From Lachnospiraceae bacterium (GTDB lineage Bacteria; Bacillota; Clostridia; Lachnospirales; Lachnospiraceae), in assembly GCA_014804795.1 (NCBI GenBank), contig JAAUZC010000035.1, forward strand, positions 1-64,000: DNA of 64,000 nucleotides. The letters run 5' to 3'. The notes below the pieces were generated by a model. The model saw only the letters and a list, made by a program, of their open reading frames with translations. It was not told where the DNA came from and did no database searches. Position numbers and translations under genes: made by a program. Of the stretch, positions 8,794-17,534 are shown in pieces (within the stretch, counting starts at the first letter, position 1; the number at the start of each line of letters is the position of its first letter).

Positions 8794-10173
8794 ATGAAAA
8801 AAGGCCTCACAAAAGAACTGACAACAGGGAATGTATTTCAGACATTGGTTTATTTTTCCCTGCCATTTTTTCTGTCCTATTTTTTGCAGACACTGTATGG
8901 GATGGCGGATCTGTATATTGTGGGACAGTTTAATGCGGTGGAGAGCACTACGGCGGTGTCTGTGGGCAGCCAGATCATGCATATGATCACGGTGATGATC
9001 GTGGGGCTGGCAATGGGTACTACGGTTTCCATCGGCCATGAAGTGGGAGCGAAAAATGATAAGCAGGTGCTTGTGACGATCGGCAATACCGTGACGTTGT
9101 TTTTGAGTGTATCGATCGTGATGGCAGTGGTTCTCACTTTGTGCGTACACCGGATCATATCGGTGATGTCTGTGCCAGAGGAGGCGGTAGACAGCACGGT
9201 TTCGTATCTGACGATCTGTTTTATCGGCATTCCGTTTATCACAGCCTATAATATTATCAGTTCCGTTTTCCGCGGCATGGGGGATTCAAAGAGTCCGATG
9301 TATTTTATTGCAGTGGCCTGTGTGTCCAATATTGTGCTGGACTATATTTTTATCGGTGCGATGGGCATGGGAGCTGCCGGGGCTGCCCTCGGGACGACTC
9401 TTTCCCAGACGATCAGTGTAGCAGCGGCGCTTTTACGCATAAAGACCGACAGCAGTATGCAGCATATCAGGCTTGTGGCAGAGGATTTTAAACCGAAACA
9501 GGCAGTCATGGGAAAACTGCTCTCCATCGGTGTGCCTGTGGCGGTGCAGGACGGGTTTATTCAGATATCATTTTTGTTGATTACCATTATTGCAAACAGG
9601 CGGGGACTTTTCGATGCGGCGGCGGTGGGCGTGGTGGAAAAGATCATCGGCATCTTGTTCCTTGTGCCTTCATCCCTGCTGTCCTCGGTATCTGCTCTGG
9701 CAGCGCAGAATATCGGTGCGGGAAAGAAAGACAGAGCAAAACAGACATTGAAGTATGCAATGCTTGTGGCAGTAGTATTTGGAACGGCATCTGCGCTGCT
9801 TATGCAGTTTTTTGCGGAGCCGGTAGTCAGCATTTTTCGAAGTGAACCGGAAGTGGTGCGGCTTGGCGGACAATATCTGCGCGGATATGTCTGGGACTGT
9901 GTATTTGCAGGGGTGCATTTTTGCTTCAGCGGATATTTCTGTGCCTGCGGTAAGTCCGGGCTTTCCTTTTTGCATAACGCCATCGCTATTGTGTGCGCAA
10001 GGATTCCGCTTGCTTACCTTGCGTCTAAGTTATTTGCGGACACGCTGTTTCCGATGGGACTTGCGACCGTTACGGGTTCCGCAGTTTCTGTACTGATCTG
10101 TGTGATCGCTTATATATGGTTGGTAAGGAAAGAAAGGGATTCCGGGATGATGAAAGGGAATTGCGGAGGATAA
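8794..10173 (+). CDS. MATE family efflux transporter
   Basis: 459 residues with about 12 hydrophobic segments and MATE/DinF-type sequence: PFFLSYFLQTLYGMADLYIVGQ at the N terminus and the second-half repeat around AVQDGFIQISFLLITIIANRRG. MATE proteins export cationic drugs or metabolites using sodium or proton gradients across the cytoplasmic membrane; the substrate here is unknown. The start follows AAGGAAAAAGGAAACCGAAAG. An acetyltransferase relic begins five bases after the stop. Confidence 0.92.
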   Translation: MKKGLTKELTTGNVFQTLVYFSLPFFLSYFLQTLYGMADLYIVGQFNAVESTTAVSVGSQIMHMITVMIVGLAMGTTVSIGHEVGAKNDKQVLVTIGNTVTLFLSVSIVMAVVLTLCVHRIISVMSVPEEAVDSTVSYLTICFIGIPFITAYNIISSVFRGMGDSKSPMYFIAVACVSNIVLDYIFIGAMGMGAAGAALGTTLSQTISVAAALLRIKTDSSMQHIRLVAEDFKPKQAVMGKLLSIGVPVAVQDGFIQISFLLITIIANRRGLFDAAAVGVVEKIIGILFLVPSSLLSSVSALAAQNIGAGKKDRAKQTLKYAMLVAVVFGTASALLMQFFAEPVVSIFRSEPEVVRLGGQYLRGYVWDCVFAGVHFCFSGYFCACGKSGLSFLHNAIAIVCARIPLAYLASKLFADTLFPMGLATVTGSAVSVLICVIAYIWLVRKERDSGMMKGNCGG

Positions 10174-10178
10174 AGAAT

Positions 10179-10447
10179 ATGAAGAAAATGGAAACGGAAC
10201 GTCTGATATTACGACCATTGTCTCAAGATGATGCAAATGCAGTGTTTGAATGGACCGGAGACCCCATTGTAAACAGATATATGCCTTACCCTTTACATGA
10301 AAGTGTTCATCAAACCGAGGAATGGATAAGGTCTCTGGAAATGTACTGAAAAAATGTGGATTTCAATTCGAACATTATGGACAGTATTCAAAGTATGACG
10401 GAAGTGAAATATTTGAAGCATCGTATTATACATTGCATCTTGATTAA
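10179..10447 (+). pseudogene. GNAT acetyltransferase with internal deletion
   Basis: The first part encodes MKKMETERLILRPLSQDD and continues to a stop at about 10349, a typical RimJ/RimL-like GNAT N terminus. From about 10330 another frame encodes GNVLKKCGFQFEHYGQYSK and ends with HLD at 10447, the typical GNAT C-terminal block (GN.vleKcGF). The middle, with the acetyl-CoA binding motif, is missing, and the junction is out of frame. A ribosome binding site (GCGGAGGA) precedes the ATG, so this was an expressed gene that suffered a deletion. Confidence 0.8.
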
Positions 10448-10538
10448 CAAATTTTTATGAAAAGACATTTGAGACAGATGCAGATAGTGTTACTTATCAT
10501 AAAAAGGGACAAAATATATCAATATATCAGGAGTAAAT

Positions 10539-11072
10539 ATGCCTACATGGAAGAGCAGGGGGCTTAGAGGTTCCACCCTGGAGGATATGATCAACAGAAC
10601 AAATGAAAAATATGCGGAAGCGGGACTGGCATTGATTCAGAAGATTCCGACACCGATCACGCCGATCAAGATAGACAAGGAGTCGAGACATATTACCTTG
10701 GCCTACTTTGATCAGAAGAGTACGGTGGATTATATCGGTGCGGTGCAGGGGATTCCGGTCTGTTTTGATGCGAAAGAATGTGCCGTAGATACTTTTTCAC
10801 TGCAGAATATCCACGATCATCAGGTGGATTTTATGCAGAAGTTTGAAAAACAGGGCGGTGTAGCATTTTTTCTGATCTACTATACTCACAGGGATCAGTT
10901 CTATTATCTGCCTTTTGAGATGCTCTATTATTTCTGGGACAGGAAACTGAAAGGCGGACGGAAGAGTTTTCGATTTGATGAATTGAATCCGGAGTATTTT
11001 ATTCCGCAGAAACATGGCATCATGATACCGTATTTAGATATGCTTCAGAAGGATCTGGATGACAGGGCTTGA
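10539..11072 (+). CDS. recU: Holliday junction resolvase RecU
   Basis: 177 residues matching the Firmicutes RecU family: the N-terminal block WKSRGLRGSTLEDMINRTNEKY, the acidic active-site strand VDYIG...FDAKE, and HDHQVDFMQKFEKQGGVAFF. RecU is a dimeric, metal-dependent nuclease that resolves Holliday junctions and modulates RecA. In Bacilli it usually neighbours a penicillin-binding protein gene; here it sits next to the his operon instead. The ribosome binding site is CAGGAG seven bases before ATG. Confidence 0.9.
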   Translation: MPTWKSRGLRGSTLEDMINRTNEKYAEAGLALIQKIPTPITPIKIDKESRHITLAYFDQKSTVDYIGAVQGIPVCFDAKECAVDTFSLQNIHDHQVDFMQKFEKQGGVAFFLIYYTHRDQFYYLPFEMLYYFWDRKLKGGRKSFRFDELNPEYFIPQKHGIMIPYLDMLQKDLDDRA

Positions 11073-11157
11073 CAGCGGGGAGAGAAATTTTTATAATCTA
11101 GATTATGCTTTTATATGGTAATACGTTAACATATGAAAGCGCAGAGGGTGAGGACAT

Positions 11158-12339
11158 ATGAACCAGAATTTATTGCATACGCCGGAGGGCGTTCGGGATA
11201 TTTACGGCAGAGAATACGCCGGAAAATTAAAGTTGGAAGAGCTGATTCATGATAAAATAAAAGGTTTTGGATATCAGGATATCCAGACGCCGTCTTTTGA
11301 ATTTTTTGATGTGTTTTCCAGAGAGATTGGTACAACACCGTCGAAAGAACTGTATAAATTTTTTGATAAAGAGGGCAATACGCTGGCGCTGAGGCCGGAC
11401 TTTACGCCATCTATGGCGCGCTGTGCGGCGAAGTATTTTATGGAGGAGACATTTCCAATCCGGTTTTGTTATTCGGGCAATACTTTTACCAATATTTCCA
11501 GTCTGCAGGGGAAACTGTGCGAGGTAACCCAGATGGGGGCGGAGTTAATAGGAGATGACAGTGTGGAGTCAGATGCGGAAATGATCACCATGCTCATTGA
11601 ATGTCTGAAAAATACGGGCTTACAGCAGTTTCAGGTAACGATCGGGCAAGCGGACTATTTCAGAGGTTTGTGCGAGGCGGCGGGATTATCAAAAGAAACC
11701 GAACTTGCATTGCGGGAAAATGTCAGCGGCAAGAATATTTTCGGGGTGGAAGACCTGTTAAAAGAACAGCATATCGGGGAAGAATACAGGGAAGCGTTTC
11801 TGAGGATAACGGAACTGTTCGGAGCCGCGGAAGTGCTTGATAAAGCGGAATCACTTGCTTCCAATGAGCGGTCACTGAAAGCGGTGGAGCGGTTAAAACA
11901 GGTATATGAACTGCTTACGGTTTATGGAGTGGAGCAGTATATTTCCTTTGATTTTGGTATGCTCAGCAAGTATCATTATTATACCGGTGTCACGTTCAGG
12001 GCATACACCTACGGCGTGGGGGATGCCGTAGCAAAAGGCGGGCGATATGATAATCTTCTGAAAACGTTCGGGAAGAATGCACCCGCTGTAGGATTTGTGG
12101 TAGTGATAGATGATGTGATGACAGCTATGGCAAGTCAGAAGATCGCCCTTCCGATAGAAGAGGAGCATGCGATCATCATTTATGAAAAAACAGCTTTTAA
12201 GCAGGCACTTGACAGAGCAAGGACGCTGCGGGAAAATGGTGTTTGTGCGGAACTGATTTTAAAGGATGAGAAAAAAGCAAAGCAGGACTATCAGAAACTG
12301 GCGACGAAAAAAGGCTGCTCCATAGAATTTTTTTTATAA
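11158..12339 (+). CDS. hisZ: ATP phosphoribosyltransferase regulatory subunit HisZ
   Basis: 393 residues, a histidyl-tRNA synthetase paralogue: class II motif 2-like FCYSGNTFTN and the HisRS-like YYTGVTFRAYTYGVGDAVAKGGRYDNLL region, but no C-terminal anticodon-binding domain. HisZ is required by the short form of HisG, which is encoded 16 bases downstream, to form the hetero-octameric first enzyme of histidine biosynthesis and confer feedback inhibition. It opens the his cluster. The start ATG follows GAGGGTGAGGAC. No T-box or leader peptide was found upstream. Confidence 0.93.
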   Translation: MNQNLLHTPEGVRDIYGREYAGKLKLEELIHDKIKGFGYQDIQTPSFEFFDVFSREIGTTPSKELYKFFDKEGNTLALRPDFTPSMARCAAKYFMEETFPIRFCYSGNTFTNISSLQGKLCEVTQMGAELIGDDSVESDAEMITMLIECLKNTGLQQFQVTIGQADYFRGLCEAAGLSKETELALRENVSGKNIFGVEDLLKEQHIGEEYREAFLRITELFGAAEVLDKAESLASNERSLKAVERLKQVYELLTVYGVEQYISFDFGMLSKYHYYTGVTFRAYTYGVGDAVAKGGRYDNLLKTFGKNAPAVGFVVVIDDVMTAMASQKIALPIEEEHAIIIYEKTAFKQALDRARTLRENGVCAELILKDEKKAKQDYQKLATKKGCSIEFFL

Positions 12340-12355
12340 GAAAGATGTGAACAGG

Positions 12356-13003
12356 ATGGAAAATGAACGTTATCTGACCTTTGCACTTGGAAAGGGCAGG
12401 CTTGCAAATAAAACACTGGAACTTTTGGAACAGTTGGGAATTACCTGTGAAGAGATGAAGGACAAGGACTCCCGGAAGCTGATTTTTGTGAATGAGGAAC
12501 AAAAACTGAAATTTTTCCTGTCAAAAGGCCCCGATGTGCCGACCTATGTGGAGTATGGTGCAGCGGATATCGGCGTGGTGGGCAGAGATACGATCATGGA
12601 AGAGAACAGACGTGTCTATGAAGTGCTGGATCTGGGCTTTGGCAAGTGCAGGATGTGCGTTTGCGGGCCGGAGTCAGCGAGGGAGCTTTTGAAACACCAT
12701 GAAAGGATTCGTGTGGCGACCAAATATCCGCTGATCGCAAAGGAATATTTTTATAATAAGAAGCATCAGACTGTTGATATTATCAAATTGAACGGTTCTG
12801 TGGAATTGGGGCCGATCGTAGGGCTGTCGGATGTGATCGTGGACATTGTAGAGACAGGCGGCACGTTAAAAGAAAACGGACTGGGCGTACTGGAAGAGGT
12901 CTGCCCGCTCTCGGCCAGAATGATCGTCAATCCGGTGAGCATGCGGATGGAGTATGAGCGCATCAGCGGATTGATTCATCGGCTGAAAGAGATATGTGAA
13001 TAA
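12356..13003 (+). CDS. hisG: ATP phosphoribosyltransferase, short form
   Basis: About 215 residues, the length of the short HisG class that lacks the C-terminal regulatory domain and needs HisZ. Motifs: ALGKGRLANKT at the N terminus, YGAADIGVVGRDTI, and the PRPP-binding loop VDIVETGGTLKENGL. It condenses ATP and PRPP, the committed step of histidine synthesis. ATG 12356 is chosen; a GTG nine bases upstream is possible. It follows hisZ closely, consistent with one operon. Confidence 0.94.
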   Translation: MENERYLTFALGKGRLANKTLELLEQLGITCEEMKDKDSRKLIFVNEEQKLKFFLSKGPDVPTYVEYGAADIGVVGRDTIMEENRRVYEVLDLGFGKCRMCVCGPESARELLKHHERIRVATKYPLIAKEYFYNKKHQTVDIIKLNGSVELGPIVGLSDVIVDIVETGGTLKENGLGVLEEVCPLSARMIVNPVSMRMEYERISGLIHRLKEICE

Positions 13004-13085
13004 GACGGGTAACTGTTATATTATTAGAATTTCGAGTTATAAGGCAGTGGTATACATAAATCGATATTTGGAGGTCAATTAAGTT

Positions 13086-13451
13086 ATGGCAGGTATCATT
13101 ATTTATTTGGTGATTTCTTCACTTGTTTCGCTTATTTTTGTAGTGCTTGGTGTAAATCAGTTTCGGTCTAAAGTTCCGGTTGCATTGAATACAGGAGAAG
13201 TTCCCCCAAGAGAAGATGAACTTACTGATATGTCAGAATGGAATCATAAACATGGAAGAAATTTGATAATATATGGATGTGTTTTGTTTGTAACAATGTC
13301 TGTCTTTATATATTTTCTTGAAAAATTTGATAACACTGTGTTTCAGATAGTTGTATTTTTTATTGTAATATTCGCTGAAATAGCTTGGCTTGAAATGCAA
13401 CATAACCTGCTTAAAAAGAAGCTTATCAAAAACATAGAATTTAAGACTTGA
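13086..13451 (+). CDS. Small integral membrane protein, uncharacterised
   Basis: 121 residues with three hydrophobic segments (about 4-24, 58-80, 85-105) and a soluble loop TGEVPPREDELTDMSEWNHKHGRN between the first two. The loop ending in WNxKHGxxxxxYG resembles small Clostridia membrane proteins related to SdpI-type families, but I cannot assign a function. It sits between hisG and hisD, is A+T-richer than both, and has no known link with histidine synthesis, so it is probably an insertion into the operon. The ribosome binding site GGAGG lies upstream. Confidence 0.7.
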   Translation: MAGIIIYLVISSLVSLIFVVLGVNQFRSKVPVALNTGEVPPREDELTDMSEWNHKHGRNLIIYGCVLFVTMSVFIYFLEKFDNTVFQIVVFFIVIFAEIAWLEMQHNLLKKKLIKNIEFKT

Positions 13452-13522
13452 TATTTTACTAAAGAAATGAACTCTAAAACTTCCAATTTGCTGAACTGAA
13501 AAATCGAAATCTATGGAGGGGT

Positions 13523-13614
13523 ATGAAGGGTTTTAACGATGATTTTGAAAAATATCAGATTCTTTAGTTAATGATTCAGAAATAGTCATAGACAGACCCA
13601 AAGGAAGAAAATAA
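13523..13614 (+). pseudogene. 5' fragment of an inorganic pyrophosphatase-like gene
   Basis: After GGAGGGG, an ATG at 13523 reads MKGFNDDFEKYQIL then a stop. One base out of frame, the sequence continues LVNDSEIVIDRPKGR. The joined reading resembles the N terminus of small soluble pyrophosphatase-like proteins (DSEIVIDRPKG is the recognisable block). The rest of the gene is absent. It lies in the hisG-hisD gap and is read as a decayed insertion. Confidence 0.55.
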
Positions 13615-13644
13615 AAAGAAAAAATGAAAAAGGATAGTTGACTT

Positions 13645-14934
13645 ATGAGAATTGTAGAATTAACCGGAGAGACAAAAAAGAATATATTAAATGATCTGTT
13701 AAAGAGAAGCCCGAATAATTACGGGGAATATGAAGAGACGGTGAACGGGATCATTGAGCAGGTAAAGGAGCGCGGCGATGAGGCGGTTTTTTCTTTTACA
13801 AAGCAGTTTGATCGGTGTGATCTGACGCCGGAAAATCTGGTGGTGACGAGGGATGAGATTGAGGAAGCTTATCGGACACTGGATGACGCGTTGATCAGAA
13901 CGATGAGAAAGTCGGCGGAAAATATCGGGACTTATCATGAAAAACAGGTCAGGCAGAGTTTTTTTACAACGAAGCCGGACGGCTCTATTTTAGGGCAGAG
14001 GATTACGCCGCTTAAACGGGCGGGTGTTTATGTGCCGGGGGGAAAGGCAGCTTATCCTTCCAGCGTATTGATGAATGTAGTGCCCGCAAAAGTGGCAGGA
14101 GTAGAAGAAATCATTATGACAACACCGCCGGGAAAGGATGGGAAAGTAAATCCCGGAACCCTTGTGGCGGCAGATATCGCGGGCGTAGATAGAATTTATA
14201 AAGTGGGTGGTGCTCAGGCGATCGCTGCGATGGCATTCGGCACCGAATCCATTCCGAAGGTGGACAAGATTACCGGTCCCGGTAATATTTTTGTGGCACT
14301 TGCAAAAAAAGCGGTGTTCGGCTATGTGAGCATTGATTCCGTGGCGGGACCCAGTGAAATCCTTGTATTGGCGGACGAGACGGCAAATCCCAGATATGTG
14401 GCGGCGGATCTGTTATCTCAGGCGGAGCATGATGAGCTTGCCAGCGCTATTCTGATCACGGATTCCATGGAACTTGCGAAGCGGGTTTCCGATGAGGCGG
14501 AGGTGTTTGCGAAGAAACTTTCCAGAGAAGAAATCATCAGAAAGTCTTTGGAACAATACGGTTATATACTGGTGGCGAAAGATATGGATGAAGCGGTGGA
14601 AGCGGCAAATGATATCGCTTCGGAGCATATGGAGATATTGACAAAAGATCCTTTCCAAACCATGACGAAGGTGAAAAATGCCGGAGCGATCTTTTTGGGT
14701 GAGTATTCTTCGGAGCCGTTGGGAGATTATTTTGCAGGGCCGAATCATATTCTGCCGACGAACGGGACAGCGAAATTTTTCTCACCCCTCAGTGTGGATG
14801 ATTTTATCAAGAAGACAAGCATTATTTCGTATTCAAGGGAAGCTTTGGAGCGTGACCATGAGGATATCGAACGGTTTGCTAAGAGTGAAGGACTGACTGC
14901 CCATGCGAATTCGGTGGCGGTGAGATTTGAGTAA
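13645..14934 (+). CDS. hisD: Histidinol dehydrogenase
   Basis: 429 residues, normal length. Signature blocks: GAGVYVPGGKAAYPSSVLMN-type motif (here RAGVYVPGGKAAYPSS), VGGAQAIAAMAFGTESIP, KITGPGNIFVALAKK, and DLLSQAEHDELASAILIT with the zinc/catalytic residues. The enzyme oxidises L-histidinol to L-histidine in two NAD-dependent steps. It is the third his gene in the cluster, separated from hisG by a membrane-protein gene and a relic. Confidence 0.96.
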   Translation: MRIVELTGETKKNILNDLLKRSPNNYGEYEETVNGIIEQVKERGDEAVFSFTKQFDRCDLTPENLVVTRDEIEEAYRTLDDALIRTMRKSAENIGTYHEKQVRQSFFTTKPDGSILGQRITPLKRAGVYVPGGKAAYPSSVLMNVVPAKVAGVEEIIMTTPPGKDGKVNPGTLVAADIAGVDRIYKVGGAQAIAAMAFGTESIPKVDKITGPGNIFVALAKKAVFGYVSIDSVAGPSEILVLADETANPRYVAADLLSQAEHDELASAILITDSMELAKRVSDEAEVFAKKLSREEIIRKSLEQYGYILVAKDMDEAVEAANDIASEHMEILTKDPFQTMTKVKNAGAIFLGEYSSEPLGDYFAGPNHILPTNGTAKFFSPLSVDDFIKKTSIISYSREALERDHEDIERFAKSEGLTAHANSVAVRFE

Positions 14935-15061
14935 AATTTTTTGAGAAAATTATTTATGGTAGGATGTAAAGAAATTTTCAGAGCGTTTTATAAATAAAGA
15001 AATTCAGAAGAGTGAGAATAAACATAAAAAGATGAAACGATAGAAAAAGGAGAGCCGATAA

Positions 15062-16162
15062 ATGACCACACAACAGGAATATGCAAAAGCGGTAATGGAG
15101 GAATGGCTTTCACATCCGCAGGAACTTGGAAAGAAGCCGGCAAAACTTGAGATTGCAGGAAACTTTGATCTGTATGGACTTCGCTATTATATTTTCAAAT
15201 TTAAAAAGTCCATATTTGATTCCTGGAAGGTGGCGGTCTGTGGAGGATATGAAGAGGATGGTGTAGGGCATTGCGGCCATATTTATAGTGAAATGGAAGC
15301 TTATGATCCTGCTACGGCGCAGGAAAAATGTGTGGCAATGGTAGAAAAACTCCGAAAATACTGGCAGGATCGGGCGAAGGAGCAGGAAGAGGAAAGTAAA
15401 AATGCCAATAGCAGCGGCGGTTTTGTCGGTTTTGTGCTGTTGTCTACGCCGGAGTTTGATGTGGAAGAATTCCGCAGGGTTCTGAAAGAGGATTGGGGAA
15501 TCGATTGTCCGGAAGATGCTGCAGGCTCAGGGAATAAAAAAAGAGGCGATACCGTTGTTTTTGAGGCGGATGGCATGATGGCTACCGTCGGACTGATGGA
15601 AGCAAAAGTGCCGAACGGTGAAGCGGAATATTGGGCTAACAGTAATTTTATGACCAGAGAAAAATCTGTTGAGGCGGCAAAAAACCACAAGGCTCATTTG
15701 CTGGTAGCTGTGTTGAATAGAGGTTTGGCGCCTTTGGAGGCGGGAAAACTTTTTGTGAAGGTTGCCTGTACCTGCCTGAAAGCGTCCAATGCTCTTGGCA
15801 TTTACGATTGCGGTACGGTGTGGCTGCCGGAATATTTTATCCGGTCGGCGATGGTCATGAAAGACGGGGAAGTGCCTTTGATGAATCTGGTGTTTGTCGG
15901 TTTGTATCAGGATGAAAAAGGAGTCAGCAGCTGGACGAACGGGCTGAGCTCTTTCGGGAAGGAAGAGTTGGAGATCCTTGCAAGCAGTAAGTCACCGTCA
16001 GAGGTGTATGGTCTGATGTGGGATATTTCCTCCTATCTGATAAAGGAAGGAGCGGTTCTGCGGGATGGAGAGACGATAGGATTTACGATAGATCAAAAGC
16101 TGCCCTTAACACTGTCAAATGGTGTTTATGTGAAGGGTCAGTCGATGAAGATAGGATTTTGA
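15062..16162 (+). CDS. DUF4261 domain protein
   Basis: 366 residues. The N-terminal third (to about 100) is a separate domain with aromatic residues (YYIFKFKKSIFDSWKVAVCGG). A Glu/Lys-rich linker follows, and residues about 120-366 match the DUF4261 family as I know it: FVLLSTPEFDVEEFRRVLKE, DTVVFEADGMMATVGLMEAKVP and the C-terminal GVYVKGQSMKIGF. DUF4261 proteins often occur among polymorphic-toxin immunity candidates, but their biochemical role is unknown. It interrupts the his operon between hisD and hisB and is followed one base later by an acetyltransferase gene. The start has a good ribosome binding site (AAAGGAGAGCC). A relic of a second copy lies at 7862-7924. Confidence 0.75.
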   Translation: MTTQQEYAKAVMEEWLSHPQELGKKPAKLEIAGNFDLYGLRYYIFKFKKSIFDSWKVAVCGGYEEDGVGHCGHIYSEMEAYDPATAQEKCVAMVEKLRKYWQDRAKEQEEESKNANSSGGFVGFVLLSTPEFDVEEFRRVLKEDWGIDCPEDAAGSGNKKRGDTVVFEADGMMATVGLMEAKVPNGEAEYWANSNFMTREKSVEAAKNHKAHLLVAVLNRGLAPLEAGKLFVKVACTCLKASNALGIYDCGTVWLPEYFIRSAMVMKDGEVPLMNLVFVGLYQDEKGVSSWTNGLSSFGKEELEILASSKSPSEVYGLMWDISSYLIKEGAVLRDGETIGFTIDQKLPLTLSNGVYVKGQSMKIGF

Positions 16163-16163
16163 T

Positions 16164-16655
16164 ATGGATATCAGATATCTGTCATCTGAAGATGATTTAT
16201 TTGAAATCAGCAGCATTTATGAAAAGAGCTGGAAATATGCCTACAAAGATATTGTACCTCAGGATTTTCTTGACAGTATTCCGGCAGGGAGATGGGCGGA
16301 CCGCATCGGAGAAAAGGGGATAAACAACCTTGTTGTGATGGAAAATGGTTTACTTGTCGGCACTGCAAGTTTCTGCAGGTCAAGATGGAAAGAGTACAGC
16401 GATTATGGGGAAGTGATATCCATTTATTTTCTGCCTGAGTACATCGGGAAAGGGTATGGAAAGCATTTACTCTCAAAATGTGTGGAAGAATTGAAAAAGC
16501 TTGGATTTTCCGATATTCTTTTATGGGTATTGGAGGACAATCACAGAGCGCGGAATTTTTATGAAAAGAATGGGTTTGCATATTCCGAAGAATGCCGAAT
16601 CGATACGATAGGCGGGAAGGAATTGAGAGAATTGTTGTATGTGTGTAAACAGTGA
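16164..16655 (+). CDS. GNAT family N-acetyltransferase
   Basis: 163 residues with full GNAT architecture: N-terminal IRYLSSEDDLFEIS-like strand, motif A ISIYFLPEYIGKGYGKHLL containing the acetyl-CoA pyrophosphate loop (xxGxGYG), and motif B LWVLEDNHRARNFYEKNGF. It should transfer an acetyl group from acetyl-CoA to an amine; the substrate is unknown. It starts one base after the DUF4261 stop and is probably translated with it. Confidence 0.88.
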   Translation: MDIRYLSSEDDLFEISSIYEKSWKYAYKDIVPQDFLDSIPAGRWADRIGEKGINNLVVMENGLLVGTASFCRSRWKEYSDYGEVISIYFLPEYIGKGYGKHLLSKCVEELKKLGFSDILLWVLEDNHRARNFYEKNGFAYSEECRIDTIGGKELRELLYVCKQ

Positions 16656-16780
16656 CAGTGAAGCGGAAACTGATATGGGAGAAAGTATTGCAGAAACAGT
16701 AAACTATATATTAAAATGGTCTGAGAACAGTAACAATTCAGTTTTATAGTGAGATTATATTGAAAAAGCAGGAGCAGATT

Positions 16781-17371
16781 ATGGAGAGAACAGCAAAGAT
16801 AGAACGAAATACAAAGGAAACAAAAATAGCTCTGGAATTGAATCTGGACGGGCAGGGAAAAAGCGATATTTCCACCGGCATCGGTTTTTTTGACCACATG
16901 CTGGAGGGTTTTGCGAGGCATGGTTTCTTTGATTTGAAAGTGCGGATTGATGGTGATCTGCATGTGGATGGGCACCACAGCGTGGAGGACTGCGGGATTG
17001 TGCTGGGACAGGCTATCAGAGAAGCTGTGGGCGATAAAAAAGGCATGAAGCGGTTCGGGCAGTGCATTCTGCCGATGGATGAGACTTTGGTGCTGTGTGC
17101 GATCGATATGGGCGGCAGGCCATGGCTTAACTTTGACGCGAACTTTACATCGGAACGGGTAGGCTATCTGGAAACGGAGCTGGTGCATGAGTTTTTCTAT
17201 GCCGTCAGCTACAGCGCCGGTATGAATTTACATATTAAGGTGTTGGATGGGCAAAATAACCATCATATTATTGAAGCGATGTTTAAGGCTTTTGCAAGGG
17301 CATTGAACGAAGCGACAGGACTGGATGAGCATATTACGGATGTGCTGAGCACGAAGGGAACGCTGGAATAA
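16781..17371 (+). CDS. hisB: Imidazoleglycerol-phosphate dehydratase, monofunctional
   Basis: 196 residues, the size of the monofunctional enzyme. Metal-binding and family motifs: FFDHMLEGFARHG, DLHVDGHHSVEDCGI, and the second repeat LVHEFFYAVSYSAGMNLHI with GQNNHHIIEAMFKAFARAL. It dehydrates imidazole glycerol phosphate in histidine synthesis using a di-manganese site. ATG 16781 is chosen because GGAGC lies upstream; an earlier in-frame TTG is less likely. Confidence 0.95.
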   Translation: MERTAKIERNTKETKIALELNLDGQGKSDISTGIGFFDHMLEGFARHGFFDLKVRIDGDLHVDGHHSVEDCGIVLGQAIREAVGDKKGMKRFGQCILPMDETLVLCAIDMGGRPWLNFDANFTSERVGYLETELVHEFFYAVSYSAGMNLHIKVLDGQNNHHIIEAMFKAFARALNEATGLDEHITDVLSTKGTLE

Positions 17372-17401
17372 ACGGAAGAAGATTTCTTTCCGAAAGGGCG
17401 G

Positions 17402-17475
17402 GCTCCAATGAAATAAATAACAACGGGGCTCCGCGTGGTTACAGTCGCCCCTTTTGTTATTTATTTTGTTGGAGC
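17402..17475 (+). other. Long intergenic hairpin between hisB and hisIE
   Basis: GCTCCAA (17402-17408) pairs with TTGGAGC (17469-17475), and inside this AAATAAATAACAA pairs with TTGTTATTTATTT, then GGGGC with GCCCC. The result is a nearly continuous stem of about 25 bp over a 17-nt loop. There is no T-run after the stem, so it is not a classical terminator. It could stabilise or attenuate the transcript, or be a small transposed repeat. The function is unknown. Confidence 0.7.
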
Positions 17476-17534
17476 TTCGGTTGTGGGAAACCGGTTTTGC
17501 AGTAATCTGATGAAAAGTGGAGGAGAGAGTAAAT

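Noticed and set aside
10450-10536. Open frame ending GQNISIYQE before recU
   Set aside because: Plausible 3' remnant of a gene, but no homologue could be recognised and no start is present.
11073-11157. T-box or leader peptide for histidine control before hisZ
   Set aside because: No His-codon run, no specifier loop or antiterminator motif was found in this short gap.
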